A stretch of DNA of 64,000 nucleotides from Panulirus ornatus (GCF_036320965.1 NC_092276.1:5195282-5259281); one strand, 5' to 3'; counted from the stretch's first letter, positions 36,435-51,118 are shown. A program made the numbers and translations. Notes: generated from the sequence alone by a model not told the origin.

Positions 36435-37756
36435 CTGAATAGGGAAGAAACTTCTTTGCACGGAGAATTCAGTGAATAAATTGATATATTGTTCTCTTAA
36501 GACTGTCTCCCAACGTGTCACTCAGAAGCAGTTTATTTTGTCTTTATTCACGTACGTGTGATACACAATTAAAACTTTCTCCATCAAAGGAACGGAGAAG
36601 AAAAAAGAAAGAACGAGAGAAAAAAAAAAAAAGTGTGGACCTAATCCCAAACGTGGTGTCTCCAATTTCCTCATGGCCTGCTCTCAAAATTCCAATATTC
36701 CAGGATTCCAGCCGTTCCCATTCCCGTCCACGCTCGGGCGGACTTGACATCAACACTGGCTCAGAGTGGAGGCTGGGCCAACACTCACCCCCCCACACCT
36801 GCAAATTCCAAAGTTGAGGTTGTTTATGGTGTACAGGGGGAGGGAGATAGAGCTAAGGGGAGGGGTAAATTAAAGGGTGAGGGTGGACACTGTCTCTACT
36901 GTCACTAGGGGGAGGGAGGATGAAGAGGGTGGAGAACCAAGGGAGGGAGGGAGAGGAGGGTGGAGGGTAGAGTAAAGGGAAGTACTGAAAAACTTTACTT
37001 TTATGATGTTAAGCATTATGTTCGTCTTGTGTAGTGTCTTGTGGTTTTGAGTAGGTTGAATAAATTCCTCTCTAGCTTATTCATATTTTGTTCTTCATTA
37101 GTTTTCCTTCGTGTTATTGTCTTAGATATATTTTCTATATCATTATCATTATTATTATGTTCCTGTAAATCTATACTGATTTATTCGTGTTAGTGATCAA
37201 ACGAAAGCAATATATAAGTTGTCTGCCCAGGTTTCTGTAGGTAATTCTTTATATTGCACGAGAGGAAGACATAGGAAAGAGAGAATACGAAGATAGAAAT
37301 GAGTGTTGGAGATTGACTGGCAGACTGCCAAGTGACAGACTGCCTCCTTCATGTTGTTGTTGTTGTTATAATGGTTTACTAGACGGAACTTGGTACGGGT
37401 GTCTGTCTTTCCACGCACTGGTCCCACCTTGACCCCCTCTACCCACAGTTTAAGGTTCTGATGACTGGCTCTTCACCTGAATTTATGATTTGCAGGAAAA
37501 CAACATGTAATATTTCACCAAAGACAACAGTCATACATCAGACAAAATTACAGTAGTTTATCGTGGAATTTATGTATAATGTGATCCATGGTATCTTCAC
37601 ACACGAATTATTATGTTGACTACGGTACCCTCCCAGGGATAACCAGGAGAGAAATGATGTCAAGAAACCTGCCATATTATTCAGGTAATCTGGAAACCTT
37701 AATCAGTGTGTTTACTGCATCACACATCGCTTCATGTGTGCGTCACTGGTAATACT
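36431..37756. other. No gene recognised; G-rich block 36830-36985
   Basis: Holds an A-rich patch at 36600-36635 and a G-rich, (GGGA)-type block at 36833-36980. The rest is AT-rich. No exon supported. Confidence 0.4.
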
Positions 37757-37759
37757 AAT

Positions 37760-37800
<41 letters not shown>

Positions 37801-37812
37801 TAATAATAACAG
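37757..37812. repeat. (AAT)n microsatellite
   Basis: About 13 AAT units followed by imperfect ones. Confidence 0.96.
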
Positions 37813-38010
37813 TAATCGGGACCAGGAGGTGAGAGTGAGGTCGGGCAAGTCGCGATCTTGGCGTCCTATTTGGCCGACGCCAATTATTCCCAGCGTCTGA
37901 CAGCTAGAATCCTTGGCTGGAAATTTATCATGTAATTCCGAATTGTTTAGAAGATTAATAGTGGTAGGCGAAACTTTGCCCGTGTATCATCAACACTAAT
38001 ATATATATAT

Positions 38011-39216
<1,206 letters not shown>

Positions 39217-39219
39217 TTG

Positions 39220-39265
39220 CTTTGTCGCTGTCTCCCGCGTTAGCGAGGTAGCGCAAGGAAACAGA

Positions 39266-39267
<2 letters not shown>
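39220..39267 (-). mobile_element. Inverted fragment of the LINE 3' terminus
   Basis: The 48 bases are the reverse complement of 39036-39083 with about one mismatch (ttagcg against tttgcg). The two arms are 136 bases apart, so the strand can fold into a long hairpin with an A/T-only loop. A (TA)n run of about 30 bases follows at 39268-39298. Confidence 0.95.
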
Positions 39268-39298
<31 letters not shown>

Positions 39299-39301
<3 letters not shown>

Positions 39302-39679
39302 GGATGTGGAAAGGGAGCTGTGGTTTCGGGCATTATTGCATGACAGCTAGAGACTGAGTGTGAACGAATGGGGCCTTTGTTGTCTTTTCCTAGCGCTACC
39401 TCGCACACATGAGTGGAGAGGGGGATGGTATTCCATGTGTGGCGAGGTGGCGATGGGAATGAATAAAGGCAGACAGTGTGAATTGCGTGCATGGGTATAT
39501 ATGTATGTGTCTGTGTGTGTATATATATGTGTACATTGAGATGTATAGGTATGTATATTTACGTGTGTGGACGTGTATGTATATACATGTGTATGGGGGT
39601 GGGTTGGGCCATTTCTTTCGTCTGTTTCTTTGCGCCACCTCGCAAACGCGGGAGACAGCGACAAAGCAAAAAAAATAAA

Positions 39680-39683
<4 letters not shown>
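39299..39683 (+). mobile_element. Second LINE 3' UTR copy
   Basis: The copy starts with cctggatgtggaaagggagc, also present at 7.14 kb, and carries the UTR segment missing from the 38.9 kb copy. From gtatgtatatttacgtgtgtgg onward it repeats the 38.96-39.08 kb sequence with few changes, ending in gacagcgacaaagc and a short A-rich stretch. It has no coding part. Confidence 0.9.

Positions 39684-39742
<59 letters not shown>
39684..39742. repeat. (AT)n microsatellite at LINE tail
   Basis: About 29 AT units directly after the second UTR copy's A-rich end. Confidence 0.97.
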
Positions 39743-39749
<7 letters not shown>

Positions 39750-40193
39750 TGACCGACAGTGCGTGGGCAGAGCATGTTTAAATGAAGGCCAAGTGGAATG
39801 AAAAGGGATAAAGAAAGAGGAAAAATAATAAAGAAATTAATAATGGCTGCACGTGTGTGTGTAATAACGCTCAGGATTTGTTAAGATTACTGAGGGAAAG
39901 GTCATATGCCACCATACCATGACAGGTCAGGTGACCGTGTGGTTCCTCAGGTCATATGACAGTGACGTGCAGTGGTTACCTGAGCTTGTATGCTGCTGCT
40001 CCTCCCTGCCTTTAACAACGGCTCGTAATGACCCGATTTTTTTTCTCCAGCTGAACAGAAGACAATCTTCCGTCTCAACACAGTGAACAGCGGACGTGTA
40101 TAACTTGACTGCCGCATCACAGGACACGCGACGCTATTCATTTTGCAAGAAAAATCGCACATCAGACTTTCTGCAGATGTTGCGCTAACTATG
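39743..40193. other. No gene recognised; strong acceptor-like site at 40050
   Basis: The tract gattttttttctccag ends at 40050 and is followed by an open frame EQKTIFRLNTVNSGRV closed by TAA at 40101-40103. It is too short to be called an exon. Confidence 0.35.
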
Positions 40194-40264
40194 ACCCCCC
40201 CCCCCCCACTGTCTCCCCCCCGACCACACTCCTTCCTCCTCCTCCTCCTCCTCCTCCTCCTCCA
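40194..40264. repeat. poly(C) and (TCC)n
   Basis: A C run at 40195-40208 is followed by (CTC)n at 40229-40262. Confidence 0.93.
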
Positions 40265-41254
40265 ACCCGGTTCCCCCTTCCATCCACTCCCCTCCAAACC
40301 CCCCTTCTCCGCCGGCCGAACTCTCTTGACATCTTGTAGAAAAGGGAGGTAAATAATAGATTTTCCCTTCCCCGTCAACAAGCAATCGAGTGAACGAGAA
40401 AAAAAAAAAAAGTGAGAAAAGGTGGCGGGGAAATTTTTATGAAGGGCAGCGGCCTGCTCGCCAACATGCACTTGACTGAAGAGGGACAAGATGCACGTGA
40501 GGACATGCCGAGATAAGAAGACTAAAAGTATAGGTAAACGGTCGTAACAACACTTGGGTCTGGCGTCAGGAAGCCATGCTGTGGTGGATAGAGAAAAAAA
40601 GTGAGGAAAGGTGGAAAGAGAAAAAAAGTGAAAGAAAACGACTTAGTGGAGATGGGGAAGTTTAGGGCAGTTAGGGGTCCCCCAGATCGCCTTTGTGCCG
40701 GGTTGGCTGGGGAAAAACAGGAAAGGTTGGTGGGTATTTTCCCCTGAGCAACTTTAATGGGAAACAAGAGTTACGGAGTCGCCAGGAATTAAATCCCAGA
40801 CTCAAGATGGCAGCGTCCTCAACTTGAGACACGGGATGACCCACCCCAGTCGCTGCCACCCTGGCCAGGAGGCGGGGTCGGGGAGACAGGTAGGCTGGGA
40901 GGTTATTTGGTCCGGGACGGGTTTGTAGGGGGAGGTAGGTAGTTACAGATGGAGGAGAAAAAGGGGTGTCGGGTATCAGGGAAGACATGTTACCGTGGAG
41001 CAAGAGGGGAGGATGGGGAAGACTGTTAGAGATATTAGAGGATAGAGAACAGGATGTTAGGAAGGTGAGGAGTGGGAGAGAGGGTGGTCTAAAGCTGAGG
41101 GGGTGAGGAAGAGAGTGTCAGAAAGTTAAGGGTGTGGGTGTGGGGAGAAGTGTCTCCATTTATATAAGGGAGCAGGTAAGGAACATTGTTTAAGGGGTGG
41201 GGGAGGGGGTCAGGCTAACGGGAGGTTGGACATGGTTTCGTGTAGAAGTGTTTC
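40265..41254. other. G-rich in part, no gene recognised
   Basis: The stretch 40590-40645 contains a direct repeat (agagaaaaaaagtgaggaaa type). The stretch 40975-41240 is G/A-rich with ggggaggatgggg words. No exon supported. Confidence 0.45.
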
Positions 41255-41373
41255 TACAAGTGTTGTAGAGGGGGTGGTTATGTTGTAGTTTACAAGTGTT
41301 GCAGAGGGGGTGGATGTATTGTAGTTTACAAGTGTTGCAGGGGGGGTTGTGTTGTGTTGTAGTTTACAAGTGA
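41255..41373. repeat. 36-38-bp tandem repeat, three copies
   Basis: Units begin gtttacaagtgttgcagagg and continue with ggtggatgtattgtag. The third is extended by an extra gttgt and a longer G run. Confidence 0.85.
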
Positions 41374-43800
41374 CACGTCGTCGCTACATCCTCCTCCCCC
41401 TCTCACCTGTCCAGTTCCTCTGTTTTACCTGGTGGGCTGACAAGGGTCACAGGCGATCGACTCCCGTGAAGGTACCAATATTTGCAAACATTTTTGCCGT
41501 CTACATTTTTTATTTCAACTCCAGATGAGTCCTTTTTCATCAATAGATCAAAGCATAATCATACATATATGTATACTTGTATACTTTTCATTTACTTGTA
41601 TGAAATACATCGTCGTATCGTCACGTTGCTTCTTCCTTATTCCTTCACAACGATTTTCACTAAGCCAAGGATGACTCCTCCCCATGCGGCCAGGAGAGAG
41701 TGCAAGGACCGCCCGTGTCTCATGCCACTCTCCCAACACCGTAGGCAAATATCAGCACAAAGAGGAGGAGGGAAACAAGGCAGAACACTGTCCTGACGGT
41801 GTCTAATAGCCACAACTCGCTCGTAAGTTCTCCTTTATGGTCCATTTCGGAATTAATTTACAAAAGAACCATCCTCCATTCACAGTATACTTGTTCCTAT
41901 GGGCAGGCTGGAGTGTTGCGCCAGTCTGGTGCTGGTGGTTTGTGTTGGGGGAGGTGGTAGTGGTCGTAGTAGTGATGGTCATCGTAGAAGGTGATGGTCG
42001 TGGTCTTAGGAGTGGTAGTGGTTGTTGAGGTGGTATGGCATCAGTAACTTGTATGCTAACCTCCTCCTCCTCCTCCTACTCCTAATCTTCCTCCTCCTCT
42101 TCCTGCGCTAGGGAGAGGTTACAGAAAGAGGGGTCATCACACAAGGTCGGAGAGGGAGAGGGTGAGGGAGGAGGAGAGGGTGAGGGTGAGGATGAGGGTG
42201 AGGGAGGGAACACATACATAATTAGCAGGTATTAGAAGACCTATTACCCGGTAATAAGATTACCTGCTGAAGAAATGGTAGATATTTCTTCATTTCTCTC
42301 TTGATAATTCTAATTTACTGACTAGAAGAAGTCATCTTGTCACTTGTTGAACGAGTCTGTTGTTTCTAGCGTTCTTGACATGAGCAATCAGCATATTGTA
42401 GTATCTAATACCTCTAGTTATAATGTTTCGTTGTGGAATGTATTACCTCCACGCCATAGCTTATTGTTTATGTGTGGCCGTAGACAGTGGGTGGTTGTGA
42501 CATCTGTTTTTTCCTCTACACCGCTAAGCTTTGGAACCTTTTTCCTCATGCATACGACCTGACCCCTTTTCAGAACGCTGGTTTTCCACCTCTATTTTTT
42601 TTTAGGGCGGTCAGTTTTCCTCTTCTCGCCATAGTCCTGTAACTTTTTATCCTTTTATGTATTTCATTTTCAAGGTTTGGTCTCGATGATGAGGTTTGTC
42701 CTGCGTAACCTTATCGTACAGCAGATATAAGAAGGTACTTCACCAAAGTCTTGTTTCATAGGTGCCTTTTACTCCTGTAGTTCAGTCTGCAAGCAAGGTG
42801 GGCTCGTAAGATGTCTTATCTTGAAAGTTTCATGTGATAAATCCTGACACAGTCCTAACACAGTGCTTTTGGAGCGGTAGCTTCATTGTGATAAGTAAAT
42901 TGCAGATTAATGTTGATAATTCCAAAAGCATTTTTCCTTGAATCACCTCAGCGGCTTAAGTTTTCAAGTAACTTATATATGTATATTATTCTTTCGTTTC
43001 CTAATTGCTTCAGTTCACATTTATCCACGTCGAATTTCATCTGACACTTGATTTTGTGCAGAATATTTTGTAACAGACAAACAGACAGAGAGACGCAGAG
43101 TCGAAGGAACAAAGACAGAGAGCAGTGCAGACAGGCCCCCCCCCTCGTGAAGACCTCATTCTCACGAAATGACAACGACACTAGACCCTCCCACATCTGT
43201 CCTTATATAGACTTGTATTGGGGCTCTCCAGATCCCTCCATACCTCCAAAGGAGTGCATGTCCTCTCACCACTTCTGCTACCCCTACAAGCTCCTACCCA
43301 TCCCTAGAAGAAAAGCAAACTCCCTCTCTGTCTCCGCCATCCCTCCCGTCCCCTCTCGTCCAGTGCATACTTCACACCCCGGCCAAATTCCTCCGCTAGA
43401 CAGGGCGTAGAATTAGTATTGGGCTTGGGATGCCGCGTTCAGGCCTTGTTGTGAAGTTCGCTTAATGTTGTCGGAGGAGCTTCACAGCTTGCTTGATTGT
43501 TCGGGCGACGTATCAAATATAGAACTTCAAGGGATAACCGTCAGCAGTACGTGGTCGAGAGTTGCGGGCCTGTTGAGATTCAACATTTAGGAAGAAAATG
43601 AGGAAAAGTGGGAATTTTGAACACGCAGAACTGCAAAAACGGAGATCTTGAACATCAAAGATGCACCTTGCTTGAGAGGGAGAGGCTTATACGTGACTCT
43701 GAACACTTAAGAGTGTCGGTGTTTTTTGATGGTCAGAGCCACAGGTGCAACAGTCTTCTAGAGCAACAGACTAAAAGACGTCTTTGACGAAACTAGGCAC

Positions 43801-43802
<2 letters not shown>
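41374..43802. other. No gene recognised; small simple repeats
   Basis: Contains (CTC)n at 42060-42105 and a (GAGGGT)n-like block at 42140-42210. The stretch 42240-43130 is AT-rich, and a C run lies at 43137-43145. Short frames such as 42344-42562 show no domain. Nothing supports an exon. Confidence 0.4.

Positions 43803-43870
<68 letters not shown>
43803..43870. repeat. (GA)n microsatellite
   Basis: About 34 perfect GA units. Confidence 0.98.
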
Positions 43871-43873
<3 letters not shown>

Positions 43874-44432
43874 GGGGCAGGGAGGTCGTCTGGGAGGCGT
43901 CCAATGTCCGTCAGGGCTTCAGGGTCCCCCTGACAGTGCTACAATAAAATGCTGAGGTCACACACGAGCCTCACCGACCGTCTGGAGGGAGGCGCGAATG
44001 AGAATTTCAAGTGAGCAGGAGACGAGATGTGTAACGCCCTTCATACCAGGGGCAACGGGACAGAGAAGCTTCGTAGATGCTTCGGAACTCATAAACCGAA
44101 ATCTGATCTAAAATGTTTTAGTAACTTCGAGAACAACAGAAACGCGGGTTTATTTGAAGAAGAACAAGTGCGTCCCATCATATGCCTGTGTAGCTGTGAC
44201 TTACCTCCAGACACAAGAGGAGGATAAAAGTGCTTCAAAAGCTTTGAGAAAAGCCAACAAGTGCTTTATAACACTTGAAAGGAAACTCAAAGAATCTCTC
44301 ACAAGAGAGAACAACTACTTCTTTGTGGAGTTGCCAGAGAACTCTGTAAGTGTTTCAAGATCCACATAATGAAAAAAGAGAATGCATGAGTGCATCAGGG
44401 GGAAAGAAACCCACAGATCTTTCCAAGCATCT

Positions 44433-44433
<1 letters not shown>
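43871..44433. other. No gene recognised
   Basis: Between 44190 and 44360 the words aagtgcttcaaaa, agtgctttataac and agtgtttcaaga recur about 35-85 bases apart. No exon supported. Confidence 0.4.

Positions 44434-44504
<71 letters not shown>
44434..44504. repeat. (CT)n microsatellite
   Basis: About 35 perfect CT units, 560 bases from an inversely oriented (GA)n run. Confidence 0.98.
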
Positions 44505-44507
<3 letters not shown>

Positions 44508-44744
44508 CTGGCGGCGGCGTACGAAGTACAGGCAAGGCTCGCCAGGGGGCCCTTAAGGTCGCGGTGGTTTAATTTGTCTGGGTGTCCACTTACCAGTCTC
44601 GTAAATGACCCCGGCGTACCAACCACAAAACCTGCACCAAAATCTTCTAAAGTTTTCGACTTTTAACACTTAGTTTTTCCAGCAGCTGTAAGGCTCGACG
44701 CCCACTGTTAGGTTGTGTTCTTACTCTTTATAAGAAATATACAG

Positions 44745-45374
<630 letters not shown>

Positions 45375-45384
45375 GTCCGCAGAG

Positions 45385-45580
45385 AATCCTTCAGCAGGAG
45401 TAGAGGACCACTCCTTCAGGGGAAGAGGCGTCCTTCTGCAGGAAGAGTAGACCACTCCTGCAGGGAAAGAGGCATCCTTTCTGTAGAAGTAGAGGACCAC
45501 TCCTGCAGGAGAAGAGGCGTCCTTCTGCAGGAGCAGAGGTGTGCATATGTAGGACCAGAAGACCACTCCTGCAGGAAACA
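45385..45580. repeat. 44-47-bp tandem repeat, about four copies
   Basis: Units run gtagaggaccactcctgcag, then gagaagaggcgtccttctgc, aggag. Each contains one or two ctgcag palindromes. Confidence 0.88.
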
Positions 45581-45754
45581 GTAAACGGATTCCCAACAGG
45601 AACGTTCTCGTCCGGAAATATCCCCGTTGCAACTTGGAATCGCCAATTTGCCAATAATAGGAGTGCAGTCAAGCAACTTTCGACGATTTCGGCCCGTGAG
45701 TGCTTCGTTTGTGAGGGGGGGGAGGAGGTGGTAGTGATGATGATGAATAAGTAT

Positions 45755-45935
45755 GATGAGTTAGGAGGGTACCGGGATGATGAGTGAGGAGGGTACCGGG
45801 ATGATGAGTTAGGGGGGTACCGGGATGATGAGTTAGGAGGGTACTGGGATGATGAGCTAGGAGGGTACCGGGATGATGAGCTAGGAGGGTACTGGGATGA
45901 TGAGTTAGGAGGTTACCGGGATGATGAGTGGAGGT
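45755..45935. repeat. 24-bp minisatellite, about seven copies
   Basis: The unit tgatgagttaggagggtacc plus ggga recurs at 24 bases with few changes; an in-frame HHPGTLLT octapeptide repeat results on the minus strand. Confidence 0.93.
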
Positions 45936-46910
45936 TAACTTTGATGAATGACGGAGGGAGAGAACGAACGATGATATGTGGAAGGAAGTGTGATGATAAA
46001 TATGACACAGAGTTGGAGGAAAGACATGCGAGTACGAGGAGTGAGTTATGGAAGAAGTACAGATACTGATAATGACAAATAAAGAAGGAGGCAAGGAGAG
46101 AGGTAGGAAGAGAGGTATAAAGAAGGAAGAGGTTAGACAAAATAGAATTTTATTACCGGAAAAAAACATATGTTGCTAAAAAAGAAATATAGGTATAGTT
46201 TGCAACTCAGAAAAAGCACTGAACTAAAAAGATGCTAAAAAAATTCAAGGATAAAAAAAAATGAAAAAAAAAATGGGAGTAGGGAGCAGAGGGTGAGGCA
46301 ATAGAGCTGTCGGCTCATGTGGAAGATATATTGTGTTCCATACTTTTCTTTTTATATTTACAATACCAGGTAGATGAGAAAACTCTGCAGGAAAAAGAAA
46401 TGAATAGTAATTTTGATATTTATGTTACAGTCATGTTACATTCTTCGTGTAATGGGTAGTAGCCGTCAAATGCCAGGTTACATTTGTGACGTAATTAGTG
46501 ACATACGTCAAATGTCGGGGGTAATTAAGAAAATAAGAAAGTAAAGCTGTGTAAAAATGTTGCTACAAAGAAAGTTAATTGTTATTGAGTTGACCAATCC
46601 TTGAGCTGGCATAGCTGTGGCCTCTCACGATATTACAGCTATGATTCACCGAGTATACAGTAGTATTGTATTGTATCCGGTATGTCGACCATGTTTCACC
46701 CAGAATACAGTAGTACTGTATCCGGGTCTCACGACCCGAGATTGTTCACTGCCTGCGAATATTTCTGAGGGTTGCGCACTCCCTACTGTGAAGCGTTTCT
46801 TTTTTTTTTTTTCACTGTAAATCTCAGAGCCACATTTAACTTACCATGTTCTGTGTTGCTGTAAATAATTCAAGATCAGATGATGTTCGCACGTCACTTG
46901 TTTCGCGCAG
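45936..46910. other. No gene recognised; T run and A-rich patches
   Basis: The stretch 45950-46270 is A/G-rich, and a T run lies at 46800-46812. An imperfect direct repeat (caccgagtatacagtagta and caccca gaatacagtagta) sits about 60 bases apart at 46648-46720. Confidence 0.4.
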
Positions 46911-47081
46911 GTGGATGATGTGTACGTGTACAGTTACAGCTGCAGGCCCGTCTTGTACACCACACCGGTCCAGACGCAGGTCCTGGCGGGGCCTCAAACT
47001 CAGCTCGCTGGAACGAAGAAGAAAATGACGTCAAGTTCTGTACAGGATGAGACTCCCTCCCTGATCTGCTCACAGAAATGA
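46911..47081 (+). CDS. Candidate 3'-terminal exon, unrecognised protein
   Basis: After an acceptor-like end (cttgtttcgcgcag, AG at 46909-46910) a frame of 56 codons is open to TGA at 47079-47081. It begins VDDVYVYSYSCRPVLYTTPV and continues with Gln/Thr-rich and Lys-rich stretches. In the first half most third positions are G or C, and Tyr/Val alternate, unlike the flanking AT-rich sequence. I do not recognise the family. The acceptor's pyrimidine tract is weak, and no upstream exon is identified. Confidence 0.25.
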   Translation: MDDVYVYSYSCRPVLYTTPVQTQVLAGPQTQLAGTKKKMTSSSVQDETPSLICSQK

Positions 47082-47094
47082 TCCCTAAACAGAA

Positions 47095-47180
47095 TAAAGG
47101 GAGCGACAGGATACAGGCCGCAAAAGGATACAGGAAACGGCAGGATACAGAGAGCGACAGGATACAGAGAGCGACAGAGC
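47095..47180. repeat. 18-bp-type short repeat (aggatacagagagcgac)
   Basis: The word ggatacag recurs five times with gagcgaca between, at spacings of 17-25 bases. Confidence 0.8.
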
Positions 47181-47383
47181 GACTGAAAGTGTGAAATATA
47201 TAAAGAATATAACCACAAAGTAAATAGCGGTTGTATTTGTGGTTCAAGGCTCTTCCTTGTATTACTAGTCAATGAAATGATAGAAAATTTAATGAAAGAT
47301 TTATCCAGGTATGATATCATCATGGATGACCTACCGCTGTGAGAGATTAGTATGATCTGCCCCTAGTTCAACCCCTCTCTCTT

Positions 47384-47384
<1 letters not shown>

Positions 47385-47466
<82 letters not shown>
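47385..47466. repeat. (CT)n microsatellite
   Basis: About 41 perfect CT units. Confidence 0.98.
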
Positions 47467-47470
<4 letters not shown>

Positions 47471-47685
47471 ACTCCAGCCAGGCGCTTAGATTTAACTTGT
47501 TACACTTTATCCAGTTCCCTCTACCTTCCATGCATATGTGGCGGGGATCAGCTAAACTGCTAACTACTTTAATTAGTTTGAACTGCCTGAACACTTAACT
47601 GGAAACACTGATATACTGTGTGTTACTTTTGATATAGCAACACTGGTCTACTGACATACAGACACATGAGACAATAGGTACATTG

Positions 47686-48280
<595 letters not shown>

Positions 48281-48328
<48 letters not shown>
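48281..48328. repeat. (GA)n microsatellite
   Basis: About 24 perfect GA units. Confidence 0.98.
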
Positions 48329-48330
<2 letters not shown>

Positions 48331-48442
48331 AGCCCGCGAAACCTTCGTAAAATGAATATTATTCAAGGATCTTTATTCATATTATTCTTTCTCGTCTTCA
48401 TATCTCCATTACTTCTACTTAGCTATACAGCCTTCTGTTCGC

Positions 48443-48565
48443 AGACCCAGGTACATATTCGTACCACTGGTGAGGGTACATGTAGACCCAAGTGCACCTG
48501 GGTACCTCAGGCCAAGGTACATCCAGACCTAGGTACACTTGCGTACCACAGGTGATGGTACATTA
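48443..48565. repeat. 41-bp tandem repeat, three copies
   Basis: Copies start at 48443, 48484 and 48525 with agaccc/agacct, and each contains two or three gtac cores at the same positions. Length is exactly conserved while about a quarter of bases differ. Confidence 0.9.
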
Positions 48566-49639
48566 ATGCTACGGATGTGTAAAACCTGCAAGACTACACT
48601 TGTCTTGTTTCAATACTTATTTAAGTAGACTTGTGTAGTATGTACTCGCGTCTTGTCTTTACTACTTTTTCTACCTTAATTCTCTTACTTCTGATAGCTG
48701 TGCTTCCATGAATATTCAGTATATTCGAGTATCATGCAATGTTTTCTTCCATGCTTAACTGCTATGTATTTCCTTCACTTTCTTTTATCATTTCCTTACG
48801 TCTAAATCTTCTTGTATCTCATAATTTTTTCGTTCTTATTCACATCACTCTTATCTTCTTAGTCAACCTTTCAAATAAATATATTTTTTTTTTTCACATT
48901 TCTCGTCCAGCCTTCCAGTTGGTCGGTCTTTCTGTATTCCAGACCTGGAATTCTCTGTTCATTTTCTCCTCGCAACCACGAAATAACTTTTCTCTCTGTA
49001 CTTCTATTTTTTACAGTCTTGTCACTCTGTAATTCTAACTTCTAAATTCCTTTTATTTTTTCTTTGCTTTCATCTGCCGCGCTCCACTCTCTCTTCCCCC
49101 AGCGCCAGATTCCTTTCTCTTTCTACTTCAAACCTCGATATTCCTCACTTTTATTCTACATTATTCTTCTAGACCTCTTGTTCTTTCTCTCCTCCAAACT
49201 TTTACATTCCCTGTTCTTTGTTTTTGCCAAACCTATAAACTACCAACTCACTTTCTCCTTCAAAGCGTCTGATTCCTTATTCTATTCGTACTCGTAAATT
49301 GTTTCTTATGTTGATTTTAGAGTCTCGTATTCTTCACTTGTTCCTCCGATCATTCATGTTTGAGGCTGAGGCCCGCAGGTACTGTCTCTCGTCATGAAGG
49401 TTGGCAAAGTCCAGCCTGCCGTTTTCTTTGAAGAGCCAACGATAACCTTGTTCTGTTGGCCGAAGATAAGGCTAGGCGTCATAGTCGATCCGAGATGATC
49501 TTTTACCCTTTTGTGATGAAATGATGTTTGTTTACATTTGGTCTTCTGAACGAGTCTTTGATTACGTCATCAATAACCAAATGGTTGAATCTTTGTAAAA
49601 AAAAAAACATTATTTTCAGTAAGTCGCTAGAAAACCTGA
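48566..49639. other. T/C-rich low-complexity sequence, no gene recognised
   Basis: The stretch 48650-49330 is dominated by ttctt, cttcc and ttta words. From 49330 sequence is ordinary, and it may be the 3' part of the minus-strand LINE relic next to it. Confidence 0.45.
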
Positions 49640-49870
49640 TTGTATTTTCGTAACTTCTTCATATACGTTAAGATTTTCACGATTATTCTGATGTCATCTA
49701 CAAATGGTGATGATGAGAAGTAAATTTGTGTTTATATCAGGAATGAAATTTCGAAACAGAGTAGGTGCAACCAGCCCCCCTGGGGAACGGAAGTGTTTAC
49801 ACTGGTGGCACCAGACGTCGCCTGGTTTACAGCATCTTGTTGCAATGTCTTTGTCCGAAAGTTGTTGATT
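49640..49870 (-). pseudogene. Decayed LINE reverse transcriptase (CR1/Jockey-like)
   Basis: Read on the minus strand, TSVPQGG then, after a frameshift, GLVAPTLFRNFIPDI (about 49745-49800) matches the S-G-V-P-Q-G-S-V-L-G-P-L-L-F-x-x-Y-I-N-D-I motif of non-LTR reverse transcriptases. About 15 codons further, in another frame, FVDDIRIIVKI (49672-49704) matches the following F-A-D-D-x-x-x-I catalytic motif. Order and spacing fit. At least two frameshifts and in-frame stops make it a dead copy. Boundaries beyond these motifs cannot be set by eye. Confidence 0.6.
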
Positions 49871-50740
49871 CATAAGCTTACTTTACGGGATGCTAACAAC
49901 TGAACACCGTTTTTAATGTGCTGTGATAGTGTGGTCATTTTTGTTTGTTATTAGTATAGTTTACGTATAACTCATTTGTGTTTTATTCCTTTTCCTGTGT
50001 CTATAGTCATCTGCATAGTGCTCGACTAGATGAGAGAGCTTTGATCATCTCATCCTGATGCTCTGTTGTCCTGGGTTGTGAACATCATTTGATTTTCCGT
50101 CGCTCATATTAGATACTGTAATAGTGTATGAAGTAGTTGCCATTGATCAATAGCTTCTTGTCAAGATGCTGTAGTTTCTCCTTTATAGAGTAAAACTACG
50201 AGAGTTTGTTCACATTTTCTTTCTATTACCAGTTATCCTGACTTAACACATTCGATCTGTCATGATACATGGGTCACATTCATCCAAGGCTTTTCAAAGT
50301 CTTCGTTGCCAGAGGATGTTTAATGTCTATTTGAAAGCCAGCATCTCCAGTCTGGTCCTGGAGAAGAATGTATGGACGTGCTGTCAGTGACCCTTCCAGA
50401 TTCCAGTGGTGTTATGTTGGATTCACATATGTGTAGTCTTTAGACTCTGCTAGTTGACTGCCCCAAGCCTCCACATACCTTGCTCCGTGTCTGACTCCAA
50501 CCCCACCAACTCCTGTCAGTCCCCACAGTATATTCCATTTTCCTTCTTCGATCCCTTGTATTCCTCACCTATATTTAGACACATTCCCTGACACCTTGAC
50601 TTGTCCAATTCTCCTAAACTCTGTTTTAAATGGTCAAAAAAAAAGCCGATGTGATCGTCACACCCGTTATTAATTCAAGGTTGTAATTCTCATAGTACAC
50701 TCAGGCTCCTGTCGACCTTCTGTGCAAGACTAATGGGTAA
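49871..50740. other. No gene recognised; perhaps more of the LINE relic
   Basis: This would be the 5' side of the minus-strand relic, but I found no further reverse transcriptase motif in any minus frame. Confidence 0.35.
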
Positions 50741-51064
50741 TTACAATGGTCGAATGCATCTTGTGACATTAAGTGTCACATGCGGCATTTCTAGACTAAG
50801 AAGTAGTGTCAGAAGACTCTGTATGTAGAAACATATATAAAGGAAGTTCATGGAAGATGGAAGAGCAAGAAGATGAGGAGGGAGAAACGTAGGAGGTGAA
50901 CTGCTAGAAGATAAAGAGTAAGAGCAAGAATAGAGGTTGAAAAAGGGAAAGAAAACGAAAGGAGAAGAAAAACGAAGAAATAATTGAGGCAAGAAATTTA
51001 ATTGGAAAAGTGAAAAAAAAATGAAGAAAAGGATATAAAGAAAATAATAATGATATTAGTAATG

Positions 51065-51118
<54 letters not shown>

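Noticed and set aside
40760..40860. Minus-strand B-box-like word near gggatttaattcctgg
   Set aside because: It differs from the B-box at key positions and no A-box lies at suitable spacing.
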